Assembly (NCBI GenBank): GCA_012934845.2
Contig: WNNJ02002166.1
Coordinates: 1-64,000, forward strand
Reading direction: 5' to 3'
Length of the DNA stretch: 64,000 nt
Source: Pomphorhynchus laevis
Lineage: Eukaryota; Acanthocephala; Palaeacanthocephala; Echinorhynchida; Pomphorhynchidae
Shown: piece after piece, positions 12,000 to 23,344 of the stretch
How positions within the stretch are numbered: position 1 is the stretch's first letter
How the letters are laid out: each line of letters begins with the position of its first letter
Notes under the pieces: generated by a model
Seen by the model: only the letters and a program-made list of their open reading frames with translations
Databases searched by the model: none
Told to the model about the DNA's origin: nothing
Made by a program: the position numbers and the translations under genes

Positions 12000-12560
12000 C
12001 AATATGCCGACACTATTTGTATCACGTCTTCCATCGCATTTTCGCAAATCTACTCCAACATACCATCTAACACCCTTGTTTAAATTAACGAACTTCATTT
12101 TGCCATATTCAATCTCCATAATCACAAAGCGACCGGCACCGATGGTGTTGCTAACGAACACATTAAAGATAGCTATGGAGCATTTTGCCAGTAAAGGGGT
12201 GAATTATTTAAGAAAATATTCTTCGGGTGTCAGTACTCCAAATTATGGAAACAATCAATTTTAAAAATTTTGTATAAATAAGCTGATGACTTATTCAACC
12301 TTTACTCATTCAGCAGTATTGCCATCCTCACAATACTGATAAATCTTTTCCATACTATTCACTCGCCGCATTATTATCTATTCTGAAAATTTATTCCCTC
12401 ATGTACATAGGTTCGGTCAAGCTAGATCAACTATGAACGCATTAAAAGAAGCCAGAGAAACAATTTTAACAAGGATTTCATCTTATCGTCATGCTTACGC
12501 TGTCTTTGTACATTTGTATACAAATTATGTATTACAAATATGAATATTTACCTGAACCCA
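12000..12560 (+). mobile_element. LINE RT scrap in the F-box intron
   Basis: In one plus-strand frame around 12100-12180 the sequence reads AIFNLHNHKATGTDGVANEH then IKDSYG, the usual LINE motif before the RT core. At about 12415-12540 FGQARSTMNALKEARET and SSYRHAYAVFVHL follow, matching RT motif 1-2 spacing. A gap separates the pieces, so it is internally deleted. Confidence 0.55.
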
Positions 12561-12812
12561 ATGCACTATAACGAGTGTTTTAATTTTATTTAACTAGCTA
12601 TACCCCATCTTTTCAGTGATGTCGTTTATTATCGAAAGATAATTTGGAATAATCCCAAATTATCCATTGCATGATCCCAATACACTATGATCCCAATGTA
12701 TCTCTTGTTTTCTTTTTAATTCAATCTCTTTACATATTAAGCAGTAGAATTGCTTTTTAAATTATTATTTATGTTATTAACGTTGGATAATAAAATTAAT
12801 GCTTAAATTTAG

Positions 12813-13115
12813 GTTACCAGATTATCCATTCATTCCACTATAAGATCAACACACGAAATAGATCTTGCCTCCTTATTCTATTCAGACACGTTGAAGGAAC
12901 TTGAGCTCAAATATGAAGTTGAGTGGGCAATGTCGCCATCACCAATTCTTGACACCGCAATTCGAAATCTAGTTACTCAATCAAAGGCATTGGAAGTTCT
13001 TCGAATTCATTGTGGGCTAAGTGAAAAGACATTGTCAATAATTGACAGTAAATACCCAAAACTTAACAGCCATAAAAGAACTATTTTATGTAAAGAAATA
13101 AACGAAGAAATTTAG
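12813..13115 (+). CDS. F-box protein, exon 2 (terminal, 100 codons)
   Basis: The exon starts after a TTTAG acceptor at 12812, reads VTRLSIHSTIRS onward and ends at TAG 13113-13115. Its phase (0) matches exon 1, giving a protein of about 419 residues. It continues the Leu-rich character (LKELELKYEVEW, LEVLRIHCGLSEKTLSII), so it completes the C-terminal substrate domain. AATAAA-like sequence follows at about 13270. The intron of 6657 bp contains three LINE remnants in both orientations. A nearer in-frame TTG is not needed as a start, since the frame is open back to the acceptor. Confidence 0.72.
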   Translation, partial: VTRLSIHSTIRSTHEIDLASLFYSDTLKELELKYEVEWAMSPSPILDTAIRNLVTQSKALEVLRIHCGLSEKTLSIIDSKYPKLNSHKRTILCKEINEEI

Positions 13116-13535
13116 CTTACTACATATATTTAACATTACATAAATAGATAGCTAGTCCGAACATTTCAAGCAGAAAGTTTTAAACATTTAAATCGAGAGC
13201 ATTACCGCTGCAGAGTTTAAAGAGCTAAAGATTAGCACTAAAAACAAAAGCACATCGCAGATCTAAACTGAATAAATTTTATTTGAATTTTAGTGCTAAA
13301 TATTCAAAATAAATTATTAATAGATAAATTTGTAATGCTGAAACGTCAATTTAAAGTTAAAACATTAAATTTCTTCAATGCGAACTAAAAGATAAAAATG
13401 ATAAAAAGCAGCAAAATGATTAATAATATTTGTTCGCTAGTAATTTAGAAAGTTCATACGAAAAATGGCTCCACGATTGGTAAATCGGTCATATATAATT
13501 AAAATAAATAGTTTAAAAATTAAAATATGAAATAT

Positions 13536-14055
13536 ATATATGCTTGAAAACCGACATATTATATATAATATGCTTGAAAACCGACATATTATATATATTA
13601 TGCTTGAAAACCGACAAAACCGTCATGAACGAGGACTTAGCAAACCATGCAATGATCGACGATGTAAGTGCTGCCTTGAAATGGCCACAACAATAACATT
13701 TACAAGTCCGGTAACATGCTTAAAATATAATGTCCGCGGACACAATAATTGCAAGAGCAAATAACTAGTATATATGAACATGTGCAATGAATGTTCAAAG
13801 ATATATATAGGACAGACAGGAGGACAAATGAATGTACGAGCTTTGACTCGTAGATCCGACATAAAGTATAAACGAGCGAAGAATGACGGGGCAGCCAAAC
13901 ACTGCATAGAAAATGAAAACCATAAGATGGAGACGATAATTATTGAGGCAAGTGTTTCTGACACGGCTAAGCGTAAACAAAGGGAAATGTTTTGGATCGG
14001 ACAACTCATGGCAGACCAACAATTAAATGCCGAGCACATATATCACTTGCCGTGA
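13536..14055 (+). mobile_element. PLE-2: C-terminal zinc finger and GIY-YIG endonuclease
   Basis: This is the endonuclease end of a Penelope-like element of the EN+ type. A Cys motif (KPCNDRRCKCC, 13640s) is followed by MCNECSKIYIGQTGGQMNVR (13777-13840), where YIG and the Arg of GIY-YIG are visible, then HCIENENHKMET and KRKQREMFWIGQL. A stop near 13761 separates the zinc finger from the nuclease, so the copy is dead. The frame starts with three in-frame 30-bp repeats (MLENRHIIYN). The 3' hairpin motif follows at 14174. Confidence 0.8.
13541..13620 (+). repeat. Three 30-bp repeats coding a decapeptide
   Basis: TGCTTGAAAACCGACATATT recurs at 13541, 13571 and 13601 with exact 30-bp period and keeps the frame leading into the PLE-2 zinc finger. 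Confidence 0.8.
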
Positions 14056-14580
<525 letters not shown>

Positions 14581-14892
14581 TTGAGATATCGAAAAAGGTT
14601 CTATAAACAAACTCAGGGTACAGCAACGGGTACACCTATGGCCCCTGCGTATGCAATAATATACATGCATGAAATCGAAACAGAATGGATCAATAGATCA
14701 CAATGTAAACCCCTACTTTATATACGATATATTGACGACATTTTCTTTATATGGTCTGGTGACCAAGAATCACTCGAATTGTCTCAAAAAGATTTTAATC
14801 AGTTAAACACGCTGATTCTGAATTTTAAATCAGGTACAATCGTAGCATTGTACCTGATTTTTAAGTATCATTACGACAATATTGTTCTTTAG
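14581..14892 (+). mobile_element. PLE-2: RT domain fragment
   Basis: The frame reads KQTQGTATGTPMAPAYAIIY, then PLLYIRYIDDIFFIWSGDQE, then SQKDFNQLNTLILNFKSGT. The YIDD catalytic motif and the GTPMAPAYA segment are typical of EN+ PLEs (Neptune-like wording). It sits after, not before, the GIY-YIG piece, so these are two copies or a tandem/permuted arrangement. It breaks off at the hairpin at 14827-14860. Confidence 0.75.
14827..14860. repeat. Perfect 14-bp inverted repeat
   Basis: AAATCAGGTACAAT, a 6-nt loop (CGTAGC), and its exact reverse complement. It lies at the break point of the PLE-2 RT fragment and may mark a rearrangement. Confidence 0.8.
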
Positions 14893-14912
14893 ACAACAAC
14901 GGAGAGATTATT

Positions 14913-15146
14913 TTATTAAAATGCTAGTGAAGCAAGTTGCAACAGTTCATCAACGATGTTCGCAATATAATTGATAACCCAGGTAGGTGGTACGGGACCA
15001 TCAGATTTTTTGACTTGAGAAATGATAGTACTAAAACCTTCATATATCTGCACTAAGAGCAGATTGAGAGCAGATTTAAGATCAGTTGGACTGATAGGAT
15101 CAAATTGATATGATGATTTTTTCTCACTGATCCGACATCCTTCCAA
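14913..15146 (-). CDS. Unrecognised coding-like frame of about 75 residues
   Basis: On the minus strand an open frame ends at TAA 14913-14915 and reads LKSALNLLLVQIYEGFSTII, SQVKKSDGPVPPTWVINY and IANIVDELLQLASLAF. The composition is amphipathic and helical and unlike the AT-driven frames around it. There is no convincing ATG; the track-like start is a non-ATG codon, so it would be a last exon or a retroposed fragment. It lies between PLE-2 and the minus PLE-1 copy. I do not recognise the family. Confidence 0.35.
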
Positions 15147-15180
15147 AACTTACACGGACAATCCATTTTGATCCTATATT

Positions 15181-16690
15181 CATCTACCCAACATAGCAAC
15201 GATGCCAAATACATGCTAATGATGTATTTCTTCTGATGAAATTTGATTATTCAGTATCATTCGAATACAAAATATATCATTAATTATCCATCAATAAAAA
15301 TTTCCGCTTAACAGTATAAACTTATTTTTAATAATATTGTGTTGATTTATATATTTTACCATTTTCTGTTTGATGGTATTTTTATGGTAACCTAGTTTAA
15401 AATATGCATCTATTAAATTATTTAAATGATTTTGAAGAAAGCCAATATCATTACATATTGTTGCAATTCTTAAAATTTCATTATTTAATGTATTATATTT
15501 TATATTATATGGTATGCATGAATGCTCATGCAAAAATATGTTTCTTGTAAATTTAAATATGTCATCTTTACGATATGAATTAATAGTAGTTTTAGTTAAT
15601 CTTAATTTAATGTTCATATCTAGATATACACTTTCTTTATCATTAATATTGGTTTTGTTAAGAATAAGGCTTTCTGGATAAATGTGCTCACTAATTGAAT
15701 AAAAATTATTAAAATTAAAAACACATATATCATCAATGTATCGAAACATACATTTCATATATTTATATTGTTTATATTTAGTTTTTACACAGTTATGAAC
15801 AAATTCATATTCTATAAAGCTTAAAAACAAGTCAGCTATAATTGGGCAACTATTACCACCCATTGGAACACCTTTTACTTGTCTAAATATAGATGTCCCT
15901 ACTTTTAAATAATTTTGATTTATCAAAATATTTAAGGATTCTATTAATTCAATTTTATCCATATATTTATATTTATTTGATGGTTTAATTTTTGTTAGAT
16001 AGGCGCTATAGTTAGTAAAACATATTTATATATATTTATTTATATATTTACGAATATAAGGTCAATTAATTTTTATAACGCGTCTTTAGTATCTGCTAAA
16101 TGTACATTTGTATAAAACGTACTGAAATCATAAGTATTTATTTTTGAATATTTATTCCCTTTGTGTGTTATAAAATTTCATTTGTGGAATTTTCCTGAAA
16201 TAGTGTTTTATACCAGTATTAATTTCGATTACCTTGCAATATTTTTTAAAGTTTGCTTTAATACTTTAAGTATTTTATTCATATAGACAAAAAGTGGTTT
16301 AAATGTACATTTAAACGCACTACATATGAACCTGGGTTTTATTGGATTTTTATGTAATTTTGGATTCCAATATAATATAGGTATACTTTTATTATCTGAT
16401 TCAACCTTTATACCCGTTTTATCCATTATAGATCAGTGACTTGTACTAATTGTTTCTAAACTTAACTCACTACGATCATGTGTTGGATTTACATTTAAAT
16501 CATTAGAATTAACCTCTTTCACTAGTATATCATAATAAAGCTTTTTGCATATGAAGACAAAGTTATTGCTAGCTTTATCAATGGTGGTAATACTAAGGTT
16601 GTTTTTAATTTAGTAAGTTCTAAATACATATTTTTATTAGTTTTATCTTTCCTTTTACAATTGTTTGTTATTTTCATTTTTTAGTTTTAT
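15181..16690 (-). mobile_element. PLE-1 copy, minus strand (RT)
   Basis: Minus strand: 5' part at 16690-16560 (KMKITNNCKRKDK), middle at 16229-16426 (PILYWNPKLHKNPIKPRFIC), then 15291-15962 with SIFRQVKGVPMGGNSCPIIA, FRYIDDICVFN and the C-terminal HNLNN/KLGYHKNTIKQKMVKYIN segment. It matches the copy at 32997-34439 residue for residue over long stretches. The RT core (YIDD) is intact, but the copy is interrupted between 15963 and 16229. The 3' end stops inside the structured module at about 15181-15215. Confidence 0.85.
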
Positions 16691-16692
16691 CC

Positions 16693-17015
16693 GTCCTTAA
16701 CACGTATTTGCCCCCTGCTATGTTGAGTAGATGAGTTAGGGGCCGAAACCTGATAGCATAGCAGTTCCTCCTGATGACCTCTAATTCTTATTCTGATACA
16801 ACGTCTGTTATTTATTAGTCAATTCATAAAAATGACGTTTATTTTAAATTTTATTTTTTATTTTTATTTTTTAACTTGATTTAAATTATAGAAAATCTAA
16901 AAACAATTATTATTATATTATTTAATTATTAAATTTTGATTTAGCATTATTATGTTTTGTTTATTTTATAATTGTATTAAATACGTAGACTCAGTTAGCT
17001 GATTTGATTTATCAA
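16693..17015 (+). mobile_element. PLE-1 3' tail with structured module, plus strand
   Basis: The module at about 16709-16782 (CTGCTATG, GGGGCC, GAAACC, CATAGCAG, CTGATGA) is followed by the standard AT-rich tail ending TACGTAGACTCAGTTAGCTG at about 16983-17002. It abuts the 5' end of the minus-strand PLE-1 copy, making a divergent junction. Confidence 0.75.
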
Positions 17016-17050
17016 ATATATAAGTTTTCCGAATTTTAATCTTAGATGTA

Positions 17051-17170
17051 TTTAAGCTTTCGTTATTAATCAGCTTACTAAAGTAAGAATTTAAGTCATT
17101 ATATAACGAATTTAAGCTTTCGTTATTAATCAGCTTACTTAAGTAAGAATTAAAGTCATTATATAACGAA
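17051..17170. repeat. 60-bp direct tandem duplication
   Basis: Two copies of a 60-bp segment beginning TTTAAGCTTTCGTTATTAAT lie end to end with about two differences. Confidence 0.8.
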
Positions 17171-17189
17171 TTGTAAATGTTATTAAACT

Positions 17190-17800
17190 CTTAAGCGGAA
17201 AATTTTTATGGAGTGATTTTTATGACAACTCTTAATTTTAAGGAGTGCAACAATTTGTAATGATATTGGCTTTCTTTAAAATCATTTAAATAATTTAATA
17301 GATACATATTTTAAGCTAGGTTACTATAAAAATAACATTAAGCAGAAAATAGTAAAATATATAAATCAACACAATAATATAAAGAATAAATTTAAACTCT
17401 TAAGTGGCAAATTTTTATGGATGGATAATAAATAATATACTTTGCATTAGAATAAGATACTAGATAGTTATTTCAGAGGAAATACATCATTAGCATGTAT
17501 TTGGCCCCGCTGCTATGTTTGGTAGAGGAGTTAGGGGCCGAAACCTGATAGCATAGCAGTTCCTCCTGATGACCTCTAATTCTTATTCTGATACAACATC
17601 TGTTATTTATTAGTCAATTCATAAAAATGACGTTTATTTTAAATTTCAATTTTTATTTTAACTTGATTTAAATTATAGAAAATCTAAAAACAATTATTAA
17701 TTTTATTATTTAATTATTAAAATTTGATTTAGCATTATGCTTTGTTTATTTTATAATTATATTAAATACGTAGACTCAATTTGCTGATTTGATTATATAA
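17190..17800 (+). mobile_element. PLE-1 3' fragment with module and tail
   Basis: Starts with scrambled pieces of the PLE-1 C-terminus (ICNDIGFL, TYFKLGYYKNNIKQKIVKYI), continues through the stop, the module at 17502-17577 and the tail ending AATACGTAGACTCAATTTGC at about 17764-17783. Confidence 0.75.
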
Positions 17801-17804
17801 ACTA

Positions 17805-18480
17805 CTATTAATTTATATCGTAAAGATGACATATTTAAGTTTACAAGAAACATATTTTTGCATGAGCATTCATGCATACCATATAATATAAAATATAATA
17901 CATTAAATAATGAAATTTTAAGAATTGCAACAATATGTAATGATATTGGCTTTCTTCAAAATCATTTAAATAATTTAATAGATACATATTTTAAACTAGG
18001 TTACTATAAAAATAACATCAAGCAGAAAATAGTAAAATATATAAATTAACACAATAATATAAAGAATAAATTTAAACTCTAAAGTGTCAAATTTTTATGG
18101 ATAATAAATAATATACTTTGTATTAGAAGAATTGGATCTTGATAATCAAATTTCATCACACGAAATTCGTCATTAGCATGTATTTTGCCTTGCTGCTATG
18201 TTGATCAAGGAATAGGGTCCGAAACTTGATAACATAGCAGTTCCTTTTGATAACCTATAATTAAGATAATGATATATTGTCTATTATTTATTATTCCATT
18301 CACAAAAATTGACTTATATTTTAAATTAACTTTAAATTTAAACTTGATATAATTTATATAAAATCATATATAAAATTATTAAATTATTTATAATTATTTA
18401 ATTATTTATTATTTAATTATTTTATTTTATTTATCATTATGTTCAATTTATAAATGATCTAAAATATGTTGACTCATTTA
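17805..18480 (+). mobile_element. PLE-1 3' fragment, diverged module
   Basis: The coding end (HEHSCIPYNIKYNTLNNEIL) is close to the other copies, but the module at 18187-18262 is diverged: GGGTCC for GGGGCC, TTGATAA for CTGATGA. CTGCTATGTT/AACATAGCAG still pairs. The tail ends near 18480. Confidence 0.75.
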
Positions 18481-18869
18481 CCTCTTCTGTTTTTAATATT
18501 ATCATTACATATTGATTTAAATTCTTTATTATAATTACACATTTTTTGTCCTAATGGTGGTAGGAGTTTATACCTTATTTTAGGAATATATTTACTTAAA
18601 TTTGATCCTATTATTTCTTTACTTTTACAATTATTAAAAAGTCTACGAATATTTATGTTATCTATACATTTATTAATGAATTTTATGGTCAGTGTATATT
18701 TTTTATTGTTATTATTAACATTTATTGTCCAATTTTTTTTATAATAATATTTATTCCGAATGTACAGAAAATAAGGTTCCCTCAAATGGGCCACTACTGT
18801 CATAATTCGTAAATGTACAAAAGTTATGAAACATTCCAACGTAGAAAGAAAAAAAAATAATGCATTCAT
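18474..18869 (-). CDS. Unrecognised Asn/Lys/Ile-rich frame
   Basis: The minus strand is open from ATG 18869 for 131 codons. The first 40 residues are hydrophobic. The rest includes INKCIDNINIRRLFNNCKSK and KIRYKLLPPLGQKMCNYNKE. Its AT-driven composition matches the PLE-1 ORF. It overlaps the end of a plus-strand PLE-1 tail and abuts the LINE at 18875. It could be the N-terminal part of a PLE-1 ORF that no other copy here keeps, or chance. Confidence 0.3.
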   Translation of the reverse strand: MNALFFFLSTLECFITFVHLRIMTVVAHLREPYFLYIRNKYYYKKNWTINVNNNNKKYTLTIKFINKCIDNINIRRLFNNCKSKEIIGSNLSKYIPKIRYKLLPPLGQKMCNYNKEFKSICNDNIKNRRGK

Positions 18870-18874
18870 CCAAT

Positions 18875-21800
18875 TGAAGCTATTCCAGTCACCGTGTTCC
18901 CCATGGGCCGAGTAAATTCACCGATTCGTGATCGTGGAGCCCGCATGCAGCAGGAAATAGAACGCGCAAGAATTATACTAAATCGTGTTCGTATAAGCGA
19001 AATCATATCGCTATAGCTTCGTTGCAGTTTGAAGGACATCCTTGCAGCGATTGTCTGCATCAACCGTTTCGCTGTCGGACCAAATCCTCCAGTAGCTGCC
19101 AGGACAAACGGTATGAAAGACGAGTGTTCAATTTCACTAATTCGTTCCTGATACTTTGCTCTTTTCCGATTCTCGTGGTATTAGAAACTTGCATCGACAG
19201 TCCTTAGGTGATAAGATGGAGCCAAGTTGTTGAAGACGCAGACATCTATGAATGTCCGCTCCAACCTACCACCGAATAAACCGCCGCATACAATATCAGG
19301 ATGAACATCTTCTCCGCGGGCTGTGGTCGAGCACTGAAATACAAAGTCATTTGTAACGGGCTGGAGTGCGGGTTCAATCCCGACGCCGTTGCATATTTCA
19401 GATAAGGCGGAGGCCAAAACATCCCTTACCTCATTGTGACGAATAATTGGGAGAGCCCCTCTTTTGCACGACAATGCATGGGTTAGACAGATATCATCTC
19501 CACATTCGCACTTTTTCGGTAGACTAGATAAGGACCAGTTATACCTTGCAGCAACCGCATCCTGAAATTCGAATTTTGTCATGTTAAATCCCGACGCTTT
19601 AAGAGGACTCGTTTGAAGCCAACTTGAAGCCCCTTTGATCGATGCATACTGTAGAAGCTTGACTGTTTGAATTGAAGTACGTTAAGGTAAACCAACCAAT
19701 AGTGAAGCAGAACGCAATCTGTTGTCGCTAGCAATATCTTTCAGAGCTTGGGTTTGTAGCCTATCTACTTCGAGAATATTATCCGACTGGTCAAAAGCTC
19801 TGCACAACCGTTTTGACGCGTTCAGCACGTATGGAGCGTCTACGCAAGGATCTCGAAATCCCATACCTCCGAAACTCAAATGGAGACTACAAATCAACTG
19901 CTCAGTTTCGTCCAGTGTGTGCCCAAATACATCGAAAGCGAACTGCCCAAATATTAGCTGTCTAATTTCAGAGAACCAACCTGGATCACATTGGGTTGTC
20001 CTGCATAAATGTAACCACTTTGATTGACAGGCTTTGACAAAGGCGACATATGCTGACTGGGCATCATGCTTTGCCGCATTGGCAAGTTTCCTGATCAAAC
20101 AAGACCATTTGGATATGAGCTCACCACTCATATTCTTGACAAATTCGGCGTCTCCAACAGGTGATCCTAGCAGTTTGACACCCCTTGTCTCAATACGGAC
20201 GTTGTATTTTTCAAATCGTTTTTCGGTTTCTTCTAGCTGTTCAGAATGAATCATCACAATTGATTTATTGGCGTTAACAAAGTAGCCATGCTGATGACCA
20301 AATGATTCGAGTAGGTCCCAAACTCGAGTAACGTCCTCTAACGACCCCATAAAATTTGCGTCGTCCGCATACCAATACTGACTTACGTGCGGAACTGACT
20401 CGCGAATTCGATGAATAATTGCCAGCGAGGACACTGCAAAAACAGCCATAGCTAGAGGATCCCCTTGTGTAAATCCTTCTTGGGATCGCAAAGAACGGCC
20501 ACAACACACTAACTTTGACGGCTCTGAATACGTATTATGCAGAATACACTCAAGAGCAGGACAAATAAAAGGAACGTTAGCTAGTACAACCTTCCGATTT
20601 GCCGTATTGAATGCGTTCTTTGCATCCACGGAAAGTAACACATACTGATCATTGACCGTGATAGTCTCGGAAACTCTGTGTATGATGTACTCCATTCCAC
20701 CGCGCTGTCCACTACACATTTGAACATGCCCAGACACTGCCTGAAGATCCTTTCCTATTAAGCTCATAATTACCTTTCCCACAATACGGCGAACTATCTC
20801 TCCTATGCCAATAGGGCGCACGCCTGGGTTCTTATCAAGAGCCACAAGACGACTTACTGTAAAAGCATCCAGAATAGATGGGTCAACACGTTCACTTGCT
20901 ATCCGAATTGCAAAAGAAGCAATGCGTCTGCTAGTTTTCGTGAATGAGGACCAAATGAACTGATCATTCGTCTGAAAGTAACAGCATCCACTCCAGATGA
21001 ACCGGCGCAGCCGTGAGTCCTCATTGCTGCTTTGAGTATGATCTGCCCATCGATTGCAGAGAACACAACAGCGTGATGAGGCATGCAGCCTGGTAGAGGA
21101 ACATTCAGGATTGATTCTTTATGGATAGGCTTTCCTGGCGGGTGTAAGTCCAATAAGATATCGTATATAGTTACTCCGTCAATCTCATCGTCAGGTTTGA
21201 GTAGAGGCAGAGACGCATATTGAGAATCTAACGTCCGAATAGCGGCATGTGTTTTTCCAGACTGCATCAGCCTAGAGAACACTCCACTCTCATTTTGATT
21301 TGTAATACGAACACTCTTCGTCAAGCCTTGAACTACTTTCTGTTGCAGAGCAAAAGCCTCTTCAAATAAATCATGGATTTGTTTATCTGCCCACATTTGA
21401 GTACGCCTCTCTAGGGTTTTCCGAATAACTGCGGCTTTTCGGGATGGGATTCGCTGCAGTATGAGCTGACAAATAACTGTAACTTCTTTGAGCGCGATAC
21501 CTTCATTTGCAGTACCCTCACCAACATCCAAGTACCTCGAAGCCAATAAGTCTATGAACCGATTGCTAGCTTGGCAAATGGGTAAAGATAGTAGATTCGG
21601 TTTCCAAAGAATGACTTTATTGTACATAAAATTAATAGAATCTTCATAGCTGCATGGCATCCTTTCAGCGGACAGGCGATCATTGAGTAAATCGCGACTG
21701 GCAGCGGTCGGTCGGGGGTTTAAAAACACATGGTTAATTGTACGGACATCCTCCTGGATGGGCGCTATGGAATTAGCCGGCTCTTTAACTGTGGTTACGT

Positions 21801-22010
21801 GGCTACTGGTTGAGCAGCTAGTGGAATGGTCAACTATTATCGGTGAATTTCCTCGGTTGGTGCAGTTCGTAGCGGCACAGTCCGTGCAATATGTGCTTGC
21901 CTTTGCGCATTTGCATCCCTTGCAGACTGCGTTCTGCCCGTTGCATCCACAGCATCTGGGTGAATTTCGAGGTTTGCCTTTTGTCATTTCGAGGTCAACT
22001 TAAATAGCGC
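18875..22010 (-). mobile_element. LINE with Cys-rich N-terminus and REL endonuclease (family B)
   Basis: Start ATG at 21987. Residues about 12-44 form a dense Cys cluster (CCGCNGQ, CKGCKCAK, CTDC, CTN). The RT follows: ALDKNPGVRPIGIGEIVRRI (20840s), LLSVDAKNAFNTANRK, GFTQGDPLAMAVFAV, YWYADDANFMG (about 20370). The end holds CECGDDICLTHALSCKRG, IIRHNEVRDVLASAL, DVHPDIVCGG and RTFIDVCVFNN, the Cys-His motif and PD-(D/E)XK-type endonuclease, then FSIILARSISCCMRAPRSR at about 18930. About three frame breaks (near 20900, 19600 and 19180) make it inactive, but it is nearly complete at about 3.1 kb. Confidence 0.88.
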
Positions 22011-22263
22011 ACCCCGGGATGTGCCCTTGGCGTACGGCTTCGTTGACTGTTAGATGTCCAAATGTAAAAAATTGTAGGTTTACTTGTAGAACGTGACAAA
22101 TTGTATTTACTTTAGATCTCAAATGTATTTACTTTAGATCTCAAATGTGTATATTAATCTCTCAAACTTTTTTAGGTCATCCCTTCAATTTATTGTCCAA
22201 TTATATAACAACATATAAATATTATAAATATTATAAATTATTATAATTTTTTGTCCAATTATA
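22011..22263. other. Short gap, no gene
   Basis: Contains a duplicated 18-bp piece (TTTACTTTAGATCTCAAATG) near 22110-22145 and two copies of TGTCCAATTATA (22194 and 22252). Confidence 0.5.
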
Positions 22264-22503
22264 ACAACAACAATATTTTGGCAGAAACAAATAATATTGC
22301 ACACGATTTTTCCTGTCAATTACTGGTCCGGGTGTCGGGTCGTGGAGACAGTATACGAACGAAACTACTCCAGACATCGCAATCCTGGGTGACATACCAT
22401 AGTTTTCTTTCAGATAGCCCAATGCGGTCTTCGGCCAGTTTCGAGATTTGATCTCTATACTGATATTGATGTCTACTTCGAGGTCTCTTTCCAGAGTCCG
22501 GCC
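22264..22503 (-). mobile_element. 5'-truncated Rex3-like LINE 3' end with target-site duplication
   Basis: Minus strand: SGKRPRSRHQYQYRDQISKL, AEDRIGLSERKLW, VWSSFVRILSPRPDT, ending in a TTGTTGTTGT tail. This aligns with 40130-40300 of the longer copy (RDQISKLPKDRLGLSEREL). The 12-mer TGTCCAATTATA lies on both sides (22252-22263 and 22504-22515), as expected for target-primed insertion. Confidence 0.8.
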
Positions 22504-22515
22504 TGTCCAATTATA

Positions 22516-23025
22516 GTATTTTTATATTACAATTACTCTCTCTTAATCAACTTAGTCTATTATAGTCGTTTATTTATCTTTGATTTATTGAACAAATGGT
22601 TTTTTCGGAGAAATTTCTTATATTTACATTCTACATTATCTATTAATATGTTTCTTAAAAATACTGGGTTATAAAAAATCCTTTTGTAGCCTAAGATATT
22701 TTCATATTTATATTTATTAATGATAAAATATTTAGCCTAGGCTAAGTAATCTGATATGTTGAAAATTCTTCATTATCATATAATTATTCTAAGTACTTGT
22801 CTATGATTTGCATTATTAACCACTTGATCGAGTTCATGATCGAGTTCATGCTCATGGCGAAATTGACTTATTTAATTTCTATTATTTGTCGTTTGAATTT
22901 TATTTGTATATCTCAAAAATGTATATTTCAAGCTGATTCAGCATACTATTGAGCTACCGATTTATTTACCAGACCTATACATTAAATCAGTTATGTTCTG
23001 TGATTAAAATAACCCTTTTTATTTG
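22516..23025. other. Gene-free AT-rich stretch
   Basis: No coding frame or repeat boundary recognised. Confidence 0.5.
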
Positions 23026-23156
23026 GAGCACTCAGCGTGTGCTCAAAATCAGCACTGAGTGCTCAAAATCAGCACTCATCTTGTGCTGAGCGCTCAAATC
23101 AGCACTCATCTTGTGCTAAGTGCTCAAATCAGCACTCATCTTGTGCTGAGTGATCA
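23026..23156. repeat. 30-bp minisatellite
   Basis: Units beginning AGCACTCATCTTGTGCTGAG start at 23071, 23101 and 23131, with degenerate units before. Each unit contains GAGCACTCA/TGAGTGCTC-type palindromes. Confidence 0.85.
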
Positions 23157-23344
23157 ACAAAACGTGCAGTTTTCAATACTTTATTAAGAAGATTGCGTTT
23201 GTCGACATCCCACTGTTCGCAAATAAAATGTTTATTGTTTAATACATCACACCTCTACTCTTATTACAATGCATGATGCTGTAGAGTGTATACTTTAATT
23301 TTTTATTCGGTAAGAATTATTATTATTTTTATTACATTAATAGG

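Noticed and set aside
22010-22060. rDNA target sequence upstream of the REL LINE
   Set aside because: The GC-rich stretch near 22000-22050 did not match 28S or 18S rRNA as I remember them; probably the element's own 5' UTR.
23026-23156. CRISPR-like array
   Set aside because: Units are contiguous 30-bp minisatellite repeats without spacers in a eukaryotic sequence.
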